From assembly GCA_964453155.1 (NCBI GenBank), contig CAYVQU010000018.1:1-45139 (forward strand): a stretch of 45,139 nt of DNA, read 5' to 3'. Each line of letters begins with the position of its first letter. Positions within the stretch are counted from its first letter, which is position 1. This document shows, piece after piece, positions 8,503-16,645 of this stretch. The position numbers and the translations under genes are program-made. Below the pieces are notes generated by a model. It saw nothing but the letters and a program-made list of their open reading frames with translations. It ran no database searches and was not told the DNA's origin. This DNA comes from CAYVQU01 sp964453155. Its GTDB lineage: Bacteria; Chloroflexota; Anaerolineae; Anaerolineales; UBA11858.

Positions 8503-9522
8503 ATGAAAAATGGAAATAAAACGATTTTGGAAGTCAAGAACCTGAAGAAATATTTCCCCATCCGCAAGGGGCTTTTGCAGCGGGTGGTGGGTAATGTGCG
8601 GGCCGTGGATGATGTCTCATTTGCCATCCACGAAAATGAAGTCTTGGGATTGGTCGGCGAGAGTGGTTGCGGTAAAACCACGGTTGGACGCACGATCTTG
8701 CGATTGTATGACCCGACCGCAGGCGAAATCTGGTATCACGACCAAGATGAAAACCGCGTCGATATCGCCAATATCGGGCAGAAGGAGATGAAACCGCTCC
8801 GCCGCCAGATGCGGATGATTTTCCAGGACCCCTTTAGCTCGCTCAATCCCCGCCTGACGGTCAAAGATATCATCAGCGAGCCGCTTTTTATTCATAAAGT
8901 GGCCGCCGGTCGTGAAGCCGAAGACCGGGTATCTGAGTTGATGAAGGCCGTCGGTCTCGACCCGGCCTATATGCGTCGCTACCCCCACGAGTTCTCCGGC
9001 GGACAACGCCAACGCATCGGTTTGGCCCGGACCTTGTCGCTCAGCCCCCGGTTGATCATCGCCGACGAGCCGGTTTCAGCCCTGGATGTTTCCGTCCAGG
9101 CGCAGGTGCTCAATCTACTTCAGGAACTGCAAGAACGCCTCGGTCTGACCCTGCTCTTCGTGGCCCACGATCTCTCGGTGGTTGAGCATATCTCCGACCG
9201 GATCGCGGTGATGTATGTCGGGCGGTTGGTTGAAGTTGCCAAAACCACCGAACTGCTCACCAACCCCATCCATCCTTATGCCGAAGCCCTGATCTCGGCC
9301 GTCCCCCCGGCAGATCCGGCGATCAAACTCGATCGGATCATCATGGAGGGGGATGTCCCCAGTCCGGCCAACCCGCCCTCAGGCTGCGTCTTCCACCCCC
9401 GCTGTCAGTATGCCAAAGACACCTGTAAACAGGAAGTGCCGACCTTGCAAGAAGTCAAACCTGGGCATTGGGCTTCCTGTCTATATGCCGACGAACTTCA
9501 ACTTCAGGGTATCGGAGGCTAA
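8503..9522 (+). CDS. ABC transporter ATP-binding protein, OppF/DppF type
   Basis: The second ATPase of the family-5 importer, 339 residues. Walker A is GESGCGKT (52-59), the Q-loop is MIFQDPFSSLNPR, the signature FSGGQRQR, Walker B LIIADEPVSALD, and the switch-His in LLFVAHD. The C-terminal extension again has the OppF Cys pattern (GCVFHPRCQYAKDTC...SCLY). An upstream in-frame GTG at 8407 overlaps the previous stop but would place a hairpin repeat inside the coding region. The ATG at 8503 has AGAGG about 7 nt upstream and aligns with the family N-terminus, so it is preferred. It partners the ATPase encoded at 637. Confidence 0.93.
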   Translation: MKNGNKTILEVKNLKKYFPIRKGLLQRVVGNVRAVDDVSFAIHENEVLGLVGESGCGKTTVGRTILRLYDPTAGEIWYHDQDENRVDIANIGQKEMKPLRRQMRMIFQDPFSSLNPRLTVKDIISEPLFIHKVAAGREAEDRVSELMKAVGLDPAYMRRYPHEFSGGQRQRIGLARTLSLSPRLIIADEPVSALDVSVQAQVLNLLQELQERLGLTLLFVAHDLSVVEHISDRIAVMYVGRLVEVAKTTELLTNPIHPYAEALISAVPPADPAIKLDRIIMEGDVPSPANPPSGCVFHPRCQYAKDTCKQEVPTLQEVKPGHWASCLYADELQLQGIGG

Positions 9523-9524
9523 TC

Positions 9525-9878
9525 ATGAAAACATCGAGTAAAATCATCGCCTTTTTATCCTATTTACTGCTGATTCCCGGCTGGCTGCTGGCCCTGATCT
9601 TTTTCCGCAAAGACGCACACGTTAAATTCCATGCCAAGCAGTCGCTGGTGCTGAATTTATTCGTTTTCTTGCTGCTGGTGGCCTGGTTTGTGATCGCCTG
9701 GCCGCTGTTCACTATCGCTGTGATTGGCCCGATCACAGCCTGGTTTGCTTTTGGGATTGTGATTGCATTCTACATTTATGCTGCCAATGTTTGGATTACG
9801 GGTATGGTTCGGGCCTTTCAGCCCAACACCAAACCCCTGGCCTTGATCGGTACTTGGGCGGCTAAATTACCATTCTAA
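9525..9878 (+). CDS. Small four-helix membrane protein (DUF4870-like)
   Basis: A 117-residue integral membrane protein starting 2 nt after the ATPase stop. The N-terminus (KIIAFLSYLLLIPGWLLALI), a polar FFRKDAHVKFHAKQS loop and two or three further hydrophobic helices match the DUF4870 style, in which HAKQSL-like loops are typical. Function is unknown. The GGAGG just before the preceding TAA serves as its ribosome site, so it is probably translated with the operon. It is followed by a clear terminator, making it the last gene of the unit. A structural role with the transporter is a guess. Confidence 0.75.
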   Translation: MKTSSKIIAFLSYLLLIPGWLLALIFFRKDAHVKFHAKQSLVLNLFVFLLLVAWFVIAWPLFTIAVIGPITAWFAFGIVIAFYIYAANVWITGMVRAFQPNTKPLALIGTWAAKLPF

Positions 9879-9899
9879 TTCGGAGAAGTTTTAAACTTA

Positions 9900-9927
9900 A
9901 CAGCCCGTCACGCGCGGGCTGTATTTT
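9900..9927 (+). terminator. Rho-independent terminator closing the family-5 ABC operon
   Basis: ACAGCCCG and CGGGCTGT form a GC-rich stem with a short loop at about 9900-9922, followed by ATTTTT. This is the textbook arrangement and lies 22 nt after the last gene of the operon. Confidence 0.85.
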
Positions 9928-9952
9928 TAACAAAATGTCACGAAAAGCCGCT

Positions 9953-9986
9953 CAGACGCAAAGAAAATTAAAAGTCTTTGCGTTCG
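9953..9986. repeat. Intergenic palindromic repeat (CGCAAAG family)
   Basis: GACGCAAAGA and TCTTTGCGTTC pair around an AT-rich loop just upstream of the first GH4 gene. The same words build the repeats at 41683-41746 and the outer arms at 29717-29942. Confidence 0.65.
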
Positions 9987-10004
9987 ACAAAGTTAGGAGA
10001 GAAA

Positions 10005-11336
10005 ATGACTAAAATAACGATCATTGGGGCCGGAAGTGTGGTGTTTACCCGGCATCTGTGTAGTGATATTCTGCTGGTCCCCGAATTGCAGGACTGCACG
10101 ATAACTTTGATGGATATTGACGCCGAACGGCTCAAGATGGCCCAGGCTTTGGTGCAAGCCATTGCGGATGCGCGTGGTTTGAATACTAAAGTCGAAGCCA
10201 CCCTCGATCAGCGGGAAGCCGTTACCGGGGCTGATTTTGTGATCACCACTTTCCAACAGGGGGGATTGGACGCCTACAAACTCGACATCGAAATCCCGCA
10301 AAAATACGGTGTGGAACAATGTGTCGGCGACACCCTCGGACCTGGAGGGGTATTCCGCTCTCTGAGAACGATCCCCGTTTTGGTGGAACTCGGTCAAAAT
10401 ATGGACGAAGTGGCCCCCGATGCCCTGCTGCTCAACTACGTCAACCCGATGGCCTCCAACTGCTGGGCTTTCTTCGAGTTCACCGGCCGCCCCCATGTCG
10501 GGCTGTGTCATAGCGTCCAGGGGACGAGTGAGATGCTGGCAAAATGGGCCGAAGTGCCCTATGATGAAGTGACCTTTTTCTGCGCCGGGATCAACCACCA
10601 AGCCTGGATGCTCGATTTCTACCGCGACAAAGAAGATTTATATCCCAAACTGTGGGAAGCGATTGAAAAGCCCGAAATCTATGGCACGGAACCGACCCGC
10701 ATCGACATCATGAAGCATTTTGGCTATTTTGTGACCGAATCCAGCGGTCATGCCAGCGAGTACATGCCCTATTTCCGTAAACACCCGGAGATGATCGCCA
10801 CCGAGTTGGTTCCCAAATACACGGATGAAGTCAACCACTGGCTCGATTTCGCTAATACGGGCGGTTACCTGCGGCACTGCCTGGAACGCTTCAAAGAATA
10901 TAAGCAGGAATACACTGAGTTGATGGATGGCATTACGACCACTCGTGATGAGCGCAGCCATGAATACGGCTCCGTCATTATCGAGTCGATGGTCACCGGT
11001 CGTCTGTCGAAGATCAACGGTAATGTCCCCAATTTTGGTTTGATCGATAACCTGCCGGAAGGTTGCTGTGTCGAAGTGCCCTGTCTGGTGGACGGCAGCG
11101 GGATCCAACCGATCAAAGTCGGTGACCTCCCGGCTCAATTGGCCGCTCTCAACCGCACGATGCTTAACGTTCATTCATTAATCGTCGAAGCCGCCCTGAC
11201 CGGCGATACCGAAGCCATCGTTCACGCCGTGATGCTCGATCCCCTCACTGCCGCGGTCTGCACCCTGGATCAAATCCGGGATATGGTCGGTGAGATGTTT
11301 GCAGCCCAAAAACATTGGCTGCCGCAATTCGAGTAA
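10005..11336 (+). CDS. Glycoside hydrolase family 4, alpha-glycosidase type
   Basis: A 443-residue cytosolic GH4 enzyme. These use NAD and a divalent metal to cleave glycosides by an oxidation/elimination route. The NAD-binding loop is IGAGSVVFTRHL (7-18). The DTLGPGGVFRSLRTIPV, NYVNPMA and GLCHSVQGT segments follow, and metal-ligand candidates are Cys168 and His198 (CAGINHQAW). The CHS signature places it with alpha-galactosidase/alpha-glucosidase/alpha-glucuronidase members rather than 6-phospho-beta-glucosidases. The TTG 27 nt upstream is unlikely; AGGAGAG precedes the ATG at 10005. The second GH4 gene follows about 100 bp downstream, suggesting stepwise breakdown of imported alpha-linked sugars. 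Exact substrate not determinable. Confidence 0.92.
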   Translation: MTKITIIGAGSVVFTRHLCSDILLVPELQDCTITLMDIDAERLKMAQALVQAIADARGLNTKVEATLDQREAVTGADFVITTFQQGGLDAYKLDIEIPQKYGVEQCVGDTLGPGGVFRSLRTIPVLVELGQNMDEVAPDALLLNYVNPMASNCWAFFEFTGRPHVGLCHSVQGTSEMLAKWAEVPYDEVTFFCAGINHQAWMLDFYRDKEDLYPKLWEAIEKPEIYGTEPTRIDIMKHFGYFVTESSGHASEYMPYFRKHPEMIATELVPKYTDEVNHWLDFANTGGYLRHCLERFKEYKQEYTELMDGITTTRDERSHEYGSVIIESMVTGRLSKINGNVPNFGLIDNLPEGCCVEVPCLVDGSGIQPIKVGDLPAQLAALNRTMLNVHSLIVEAALTGDTEAIVHAVMLDPLTAAVCTLDQIRDMVGEMFAAQKHWLPQFE

Positions 11337-11344
11337 AATGATTC

Positions 11345-11407
11345 AACCACAAAGTACACGAAGGACCACTAAGCAGAGCTTTGGGCCCCTTGGTGTTCTT
11401 CGTGGTT
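11345..11407. repeat. Intergenic palindromic repeat (AACCACAAAGTAC family)
   Basis: AACCACaAAGTACACGAAGGACCAC on the left pairs imperfectly with TTGGTGTTCTTCGTGGTT on the right. It occupies the gap between the two GH4 genes. A closer-to-perfect copy lies at 23038-23100. Confidence 0.75.
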
Positions 11408-11434
11408 CATTTGATATCAACTAAAGGAGTCACA

Positions 11435-12823
11435 ATGCCTAAAATTACATTTCTTGGTGCCGGTAGTACGGTTTTTGCGAAGAACCTTCTTGGCGATATT
11501 TTAAGTTTCCCTGAGTTGGCTGATTCTACGATCAGCCTGCATGACATCAACCCCGAACGGTTGAACACCACTGCCGTTGTCGGTAAGCGGATTGCCAAAG
11601 CGGTGGGGGCTAACCCGACTATCGAAACCCATCTCGACCGTCGGGATGCCCTGGAGGGGGCCGATTATGCCATCGGGATGTTCCAGATTGGCGGCTACGA
11701 ACCCAGCACCGTTATCGACTTTGAAATCCCCAAGAAATATGGTCTGCGCCAAACGATTGCCGATACGCTCGGGATCGGCGGCATCTTCCGCGCCCTACGG
11801 ACCATCCCCGTTTACCTGGAGATGTGCCGGGATATGGAAGAACTTTGCCCCGACGCGACGCTGTTGAATTATGTCAACCCCATGGCGATGCTAACTGGGG
11901 CCATTAACCAGGCCACCAACATCAAAACCGTCGGACTGTGTCACTCTGTCCAGGGGACCGCGGGCCAATTGGCCAAAGATATCGGCATTCCACTTGACGA
12001 GATCAACTATATTTGTGCCGGAATCAATCACATGGCCTTCTATCTGACTTTCGAGCGGGACGGGGTGGACCTGTACCCCGAACTCCATAAAGTGATCGCA
12101 GAAGATCGCATCCCCGACTGGAACCGGGTCCGCTACGAGATGATGAAACGCTTGGGCTATTTCGTAACCGAATCGAGCGAGCATTTTGCCGAGTACGTCC
12201 CCTGGTTCATCAAGCGTGATCGCCCCGACCTGATTGAGCAGTTCAACATTCCTATCGATGAGTACATTCGCCGCTGTGAAGTCCAGATCGCAGGCTGGGA
12301 GGCCACCAAAGATACGGTTGAAGACCCCAACGCGGCCTATGAACATGAAAAGATGGCCGAAAAACTCCGCGCGGCGGGGGCTTTCGAGGAAGAAATCGGC
12401 TGGGTTTCCCACATGATCGCCAATTTCGATGAGATTTCACCCTCCCACGAATATGGGTCTTACATCATCCACTCCTTGGAGACTGGCATCCCGCGGGTGA
12501 TTTACGGCAACGTCACCAACAACGGCATCATTGACAACTTGCCTGGAGATTGCTGCGTTGAAGTTCCCATTTTGGTCGATAAAAGCGGACTGCAACCCAC
12601 CCAAATCGGGAAACTGCCCCCCCAACTGGCGGCCTTAATTCAAACTCAAATCAATGTCCAAAGCCTGACGATCGAAGCTGCCCTGACCGGCAAGCGCGAA
12701 CACATCTACCATGCTGCCATGCTCGATCCCCACACCGCCGCGGAGCTATCCATTGAGGAAATCTACAATCTGGTGGATGATCTGATTGAAGCCCACGGTG
12801 ATATGCTGCCGGAATACAAGTAA
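11435..12823 (+). CDS. Glycoside hydrolase family 4, second paralogue
   Basis: A 462-residue GH4 enzyme, clearly paralogous to the one encoded at 10005. It shares the LGAGSTVF NAD loop, DTLGIGGIFRALRTIPV, NYVNPMAM, GLCHSVQGT (Cys169) and CAGINHMAF (His199). It carries an extra stretch of about 20 residues (around 275-315) rich in Glu/Ala/Lys before the HEYGSYIIHSLETG motif. AAAGGAG lies 7 nt before the ATG. Both metal-ligand residues are kept in both copies, so both should be active. Divergence elsewhere suggests different sugar specificity rather than redundancy. Confidence 0.92.
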   Translation: MPKITFLGAGSTVFAKNLLGDILSFPELADSTISLHDINPERLNTTAVVGKRIAKAVGANPTIETHLDRRDALEGADYAIGMFQIGGYEPSTVIDFEIPKKYGLRQTIADTLGIGGIFRALRTIPVYLEMCRDMEELCPDATLLNYVNPMAMLTGAINQATNIKTVGLCHSVQGTAGQLAKDIGIPLDEINYICAGINHMAFYLTFERDGVDLYPELHKVIAEDRIPDWNRVRYEMMKRLGYFVTESSEHFAEYVPWFIKRDRPDLIEQFNIPIDEYIRRCEVQIAGWEATKDTVEDPNAAYEHEKMAEKLRAAGAFEEEIGWVSHMIANFDEISPSHEYGSYIIHSLETGIPRVIYGNVTNNGIIDNLPGDCCVEVPILVDKSGLQPTQIGKLPPQLAALIQTQINVQSLTIEAALTGKREHIYHAAMLDPHTAAELSIEEIYNLVDDLIEAHGDMLPEYK

Positions 12824-12842
12824 GACATCACCAAAAATATAG

Positions 12843-12893
12843 AAAAATCCCCGGAAACTGGGTTCACAGAACCTTAAGTTTCCGGGGATTTTT
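12843..12893. terminator. Bidirectional terminator between convergent genes
   Basis: AAAAATCCCCGGAAACT (12843-12859) pairs with AGTTTCCGGGGATTTTT (12877-12893): a 17-bp perfect stem, A-rich on one side and T-rich on the other. It sits between the GH4 gene (plus) and the SBP gene (minus), and can terminate both. Confidence 0.9.
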
Positions 12894-12911
12894 ATGTTAA
12901 TTCAACCAAAA

Positions 12912-15623
12912 CTACTGTTCGAGCTGGTCAGCCAGAATGGAGTTAGCGGTTTCGGTGAGGGCGTTGAGGGTTTCAACGACATCGGCGCCATCCATGATGG
13001 CGGCCATGGCCAGTTCGGCCTCGTCACGGACGAAGTCGTAACCGGGCACGGGGGGCTCGGTCTTACCGAATTGCAGCAGATCAAAGGCAGTCTGGTAAGC
13101 CGGGTTGGCTGCGAAGTAATCGCCCAGATTGTCGGCCACACTGCGGCGGACCGGGAAGTAGTTGGAAGCCTCGGCCCACAGTGCCTGGACCTCGGGGCTG
13201 GTGTAGTATTTCAAGAACAGCCAGGAAGCCAATTGGGCTTCGGGGGAAGCCAGCGGCATACTCACACTCGCACCGTAGATGTTCTGGACTGGTTCTTCGG
13301 TGGTGTGTGCGATGGGGGCATAGGACCAGACGAAGCCGGCACCCTCGTCAACCGCGCTGGCGTAGTAGGGCAGACCGGAGCTGGAACCCACGGTGAAGAG
13401 CAAGCCACCTTGGCCAAAGTCCGTTTGGTCACCGTAGCGCTCGACGACGATGGTGGCGCAGCCTTCATTGAAGAGATCCTGCAAGAAGGTCATCGCCGCG
13501 ATGGCGCCTTCACTGTTGTAGGTGTACTGGTTGTTTTCGTAGTCGAAAACATCGCCGCCGAAGGCGAAGGTCCAGCTGGCGAAACGAGAAGCGTCCACAC
13601 TCAGTTGGTAACCCATGCTGGTTTCAGCCAGGGAGCCACTGAAGGGGGTTGCTACTGCGGCGCAAGCCATCTCTTTGAACTCTTCGGGGGTCGCGGGAGG
13701 TGCCTCGTAACCGAGTTCGGTCAGCCAAGCACTGTTGTAGTACATCCCTTCCATCGAGCGGTTCGGGGGGAAGCCCAAGCGCTGGTTTTCGAAGGAGGGG
13801 AAGATGTCGGCGTAGAAGAAGCCATCGAAGAAGTCATCCATATCCTGGCGGGAAAGCCCGAATTTGATGCTCTCGACGAGGGAGGTCATGTCGGTGAGGG
13901 CGTCAGCCAACTGGTAGGTTGCGGCCTGGTTTTGGTAGGCCACGACCAAGTTGGGGGCTTCCTCGGTGCCCAAGAGGGGCAGCATCTTCTGGAAGATATC
14001 GCCGTAACCGCCCTGGTATTCGGGCACTACGGTGATGCCGTATTCATTGGTGGCATTGAATTCATCAATGATACCAACGAGAGCTTCTTCACGACCACGG
14101 GAGTGTTGGTGCCAGAAGGTGATGGTCTGGCCGGAGGGATCCACTTTGGCCCACGGATCGGGTGATTCGGGGATCATTTCCAATTGCTCAGCCAGGCTGG
14201 CATTGGCATCATTGTTGAGGGCGTCCAGGGTGCTGGTTACATCGGCGCCTTCCATGATGGCGGCCATCGATTCTTCAGACATGTCACGGACGAAGTCGTA
14301 ACCAGGGGCTGGGGGCTCGGTGGTGCCGTATTGCAGCAGGTCGAAGGCGGTCTGGTAGGCCGGGTTGGCGGCGAAGTATTCGCCCAAACCATCGGCAACA
14401 CTGGCGCGCACGGGGAAGTAGTTGGAGGCCTGGGCCCATTTGGCCTGGGCTTCAACACCGGTGTAGTATTTGGCGAAGAGCCAGGTCGCGAGTTGGGCTT
14501 CCATGGAGGTCTTCGGGATACTGATGCTGGCGCCGTAGATGTTCATGACGGGATCAGCGGTGGTGTGCGGGATCGGAGCCACGGACCACTCGAAGTTGGC
14601 GCCTTCTTCAACCGCGCTGGCATAGTAGGGCAGGCCAGAGCTGGAGCCAACCGTGAAGAGCAAGCGGCCCTGACCGAAGTCAGTCTGGTCACCGTAGCGT
14701 TCGACGACGATGGTGGCGCAGCCTTCATTGAAGAGATCCTGCAAGAAGGACATGGCGGCATTGGCAGCTTCACTGTTGTAAGCGTACTGTCCGGCATCAT
14801 AGTCGAACATATCGCCGCCATGGGCGAAGGTCCAACTGGCGAAGCGGGAAGCATCCACACTCAACTGATAACCTAAGCTGCCTTCAGAGAGGGACCCACT
14901 GAAGGGGGTCGCGGCGGCGGCACAAGCCATTTCTTTAAACTCAGCCGGGGTGGTGGGGGGCGCATCGTAGCCCAATTCGGTCAGCCAGTCCATGTTATAG
15001 TACATCACTTCCATGGAGCGGTTCGGGGGGAAGCCCAAGCGCTGGTTGCCGAAAGAGGGGAAGATGTCTGCATAGAAGAAACCACTAAAGAAGTCATTGC
15101 GCTCATCTTCGGACAGACCCCATTTTTCACTGTAAACCAGGGGATCCATATCGATGAGGGCTTCGCCCAACTGGTAGGTAGCAGCCTGGTTCTGATAGGC
15201 CACGACCAAGTTGGGGGCATCTTCGGTGTTCATGAAAGTCAGCATCTTGTTGAAGATATCGCCGTAGCCACCCTGGTATTCAGCCATTACGGTGATGCCG
15301 TACTCATTGGTGGCGTTGAATTCTTCAACGATTTCCATGAGGGCGGCTTCGCGACCGCGAGTGTGCTGGTGCCAGAAGGTGACAACCTGACCGGTGGGAT
15401 CGACGTCCGCATAGGGGTCTACCGCGGCCGGTTCTTCTTCAGCCATTTCTTCTTCTTTTTCAGTTGGTGCGGCTTCTTCTTTTTCAGCCGGAGCTTCAGC
15501 TTCTTCCATTGCAGGCGCTTCTTCGCCCGCGGGGGCCTCTTCAGTCTGGCCGCCACAGGCCGTCAGGACCAGGGCGAACATGACCAAAAGGGCCATCAGG
15601 GTAAACCAAAATTTCTTAGACAT
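12912..15623 (-). CDS. Sugar ABC substrate-binding lipoprotein with two tandem binding domains
   Basis: A 903-residue exported lipoprotein (lipobox LTAC, Cys23; acidic Ala/Glu/Pro linker to about residue 66), about twice the 400-450 residues usual for extracellular SBP family 1. It holds two complete copies of the same domain: residues about 70-487 and 490-903. The motif FWHQH appears at 83 and 503, giving a period of exactly 420 residues. At DNA level 13441-13489 and 14701-14749 are identical and 1260 bp apart, so the duplication is recent or homogenised. Only the first copy has a signal peptide. AGGAGGAG lies upstream of the ATG. It is the last gene of a permease-permease-SBP operon. A third homologous domain is encoded divergently at 18212. 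Confidence 0.93.
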   Translation of the reverse strand: MSKKFWFTLMALLVMFALVLTACGGQTEEAPAGEEAPAMEEAEAPAEKEEAAPTEKEEEMAEEEPAAVDPYADVDPTGQVVTFWHQHTRGREAALMEIVEEFNATNEYGITVMAEYQGGYGDIFNKMLTFMNTEDAPNLVVAYQNQAATYQLGEALIDMDPLVYSEKWGLSEDERNDFFSGFFYADIFPSFGNQRLGFPPNRSMEVMYYNMDWLTELGYDAPPTTPAEFKEMACAAAATPFSGSLSEGSLGYQLSVDASRFASWTFAHGGDMFDYDAGQYAYNSEAANAAMSFLQDLFNEGCATIVVERYGDQTDFGQGRLLFTVGSSSGLPYYASAVEEGANFEWSVAPIPHTTADPVMNIYGASISIPKTSMEAQLATWLFAKYYTGVEAQAKWAQASNYFPVRASVADGLGEYFAANPAYQTAFDLLQYGTTEPPAPGYDFVRDMSEESMAAIMEGADVTSTLDALNNDANASLAEQLEMIPESPDPWAKVDPSGQTITFWHQHSRGREEALVGIIDEFNATNEYGITVVPEYQGGYGDIFQKMLPLLGTEEAPNLVVAYQNQAATYQLADALTDMTSLVESIKFGLSRQDMDDFFDGFFYADIFPSFENQRLGFPPNRSMEGMYYNSAWLTELGYEAPPATPEEFKEMACAAVATPFSGSLAETSMGYQLSVDASRFASWTFAFGGDVFDYENNQYTYNSEGAIAAMTFLQDLFNEGCATIVVERYGDQTDFGQGGLLFTVGSSSGLPYYASAVDEGAGFVWSYAPIAHTTEEPVQNIYGASVSMPLASPEAQLASWLFLKYYTSPEVQALWAEASNYFPVRRSVADNLGDYFAANPAYQTAFDLLQFGKTEPPVPGYDFVRDEAELAMAAIMDGADVVETLNALTETANSILADQLEQ

Positions 15624-15734
15624 ACAGTTTTCTCCTCCTTAAAGAGAATAGGGTAAAAGATTAAGGATTTTTGTAAGCATGGGGTTCGGTGAGTGATATT
15701 CGTATATTCACGACCTCCTTTTTTAGGAATTGTC

Positions 15735-15750
15735 TGCGGGGATACCCGCA
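15735..15750 (-). other. Intercistronic hairpin between permease and SBP genes
   Basis: TGCGGG (15735-15740) and CCCGCA (15745-15750) form a tight stem with a GATA loop. It lies in the 140-bp gap between the permease stop and the SBP start, the usual place for an RNA-stability element that raises SBP expression. Confidence 0.5.
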
Positions 15751-15763
15751 CAGGTTAGTAATT

Positions 15764-16645
15764 TTAGCCCTTCAACCCAGTCGTGGCGATACCTTCGGTG
15801 AATTGGCGCTGGGTGAAGAAGTACAATATCAGGATGGGGATGATCGTAATCACGGCCCCAGCCATCAGGAGCTGGGTTTCAGGCCCGGCCTCTGTTACAA
15901 ACGTCCATAAGCCCACCATGAGCGGCCGCCAATCGGGGTTGGTCGTCACCAACAGGGGCCACAAGAAGGCGTTCCACGAACCGATGAAGCCAAAAATGAT
16001 CACGGTCATGATCGGGGCTTTACTGATCGGCAGCACGATTCGCACCAGGAAGCGGAGATGCCCGGCACCGTCGATGCGGGCGGCATCCCACAATTCGTTG
16101 GGGATTTGAGCGAAGAATTGGCGCAGCAAGAAGATGCTAAACACACTGGCCATAAAGGGTACGGTCAGGGCTTGGAGTTTATTCAGCCACGATCCCCCCG
16201 GCAGGGGAACGATATCACCGCGGACCATCAAAAAGTTTGGGATCATCGTAACGGATTCGGGGATCATCATGGTTGCCAATAAAACGGCAAAGATGAAATC
16301 CCGTCCGAAGAACTTAATCCGTCCAAAGGCGTACCCCGCTAAAACGGAGGTGAAGATCAATCCTGACAAGGTGGTGAAAGTGATAATGACACTGTTCAGG
16401 AAATATTTGGCAAATTTTGCCTCGGTCCAGGCTTCCTGATAGTTGATCAATTGGGGAATATCGGGCAACCACTGGCGGTTGATAGTTTCACCCAGAGTCA
16501 TCAGGGAAGTAGAGACCATCCAGAAAAAGGGAATAAAAGAGGCGATCGCCCCTAAAATCAGAATCGCGTACAAGGCTACCCGGGTGGGCTTGATCCGAAA
16601 AGTCTTCGGGGTCTTAATCGTTTGGTCAAGGGTTGTATTAGCCAT
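15764..16645 (-). CDS. Carbohydrate ABC transporter permease, MalG type
   Basis: A 293-residue inner-membrane permease with six hydrophobic segments. The EAA loop reads NELWDAARIDGAGHLRFLVRIVLPI, typical of MalG/LacG proteins (DAARIDGAG), and the C-terminus is RQFTEGIATTGLKG, the standard family ending. A longer reading from 16660 is possible, but the ATG at 16645 overlaps the upstream permease stop by 8 nt, a normal coupling arrangement. It forms the channel with the product of 16638-17813. No ATPase gene is present in the operon, so a shared multitask ATPase from elsewhere must energise it. Confidence 0.93.
   Translation of the reverse strand: MANTTLDQTIKTPKTFRIKPTRVALYAILILGAIASFIPFFWMVSTSLMTLGETINRQWLPDIPQLINYQEAWTEAKFAKYFLNSVIITFTTLSGLIFTSVLAGYAFGRIKFFGRDFIFAVLLATMMIPESVTMIPNFLMVRGDIVPLPGGSWLNKLQALTVPFMASVFSIFLLRQFFAQIPNELWDAARIDGAGHLRFLVRIVLPISKAPIMTVIIFGFIGSWNAFLWPLLVTTNPDWRPLMVGLWTFVTEAGPETQLLMAGAVITIIPILILYFFTQRQFTEGIATTGLKG

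Noticed and set aside
12894..14165. Long plus-strand frame (423 codons) across the SBP gene
   Set aside because: It is antisense to the duplicated SBP, whose domains and motifs are unmistakable; the opposite frame is Gly/Val-rich with no family match.
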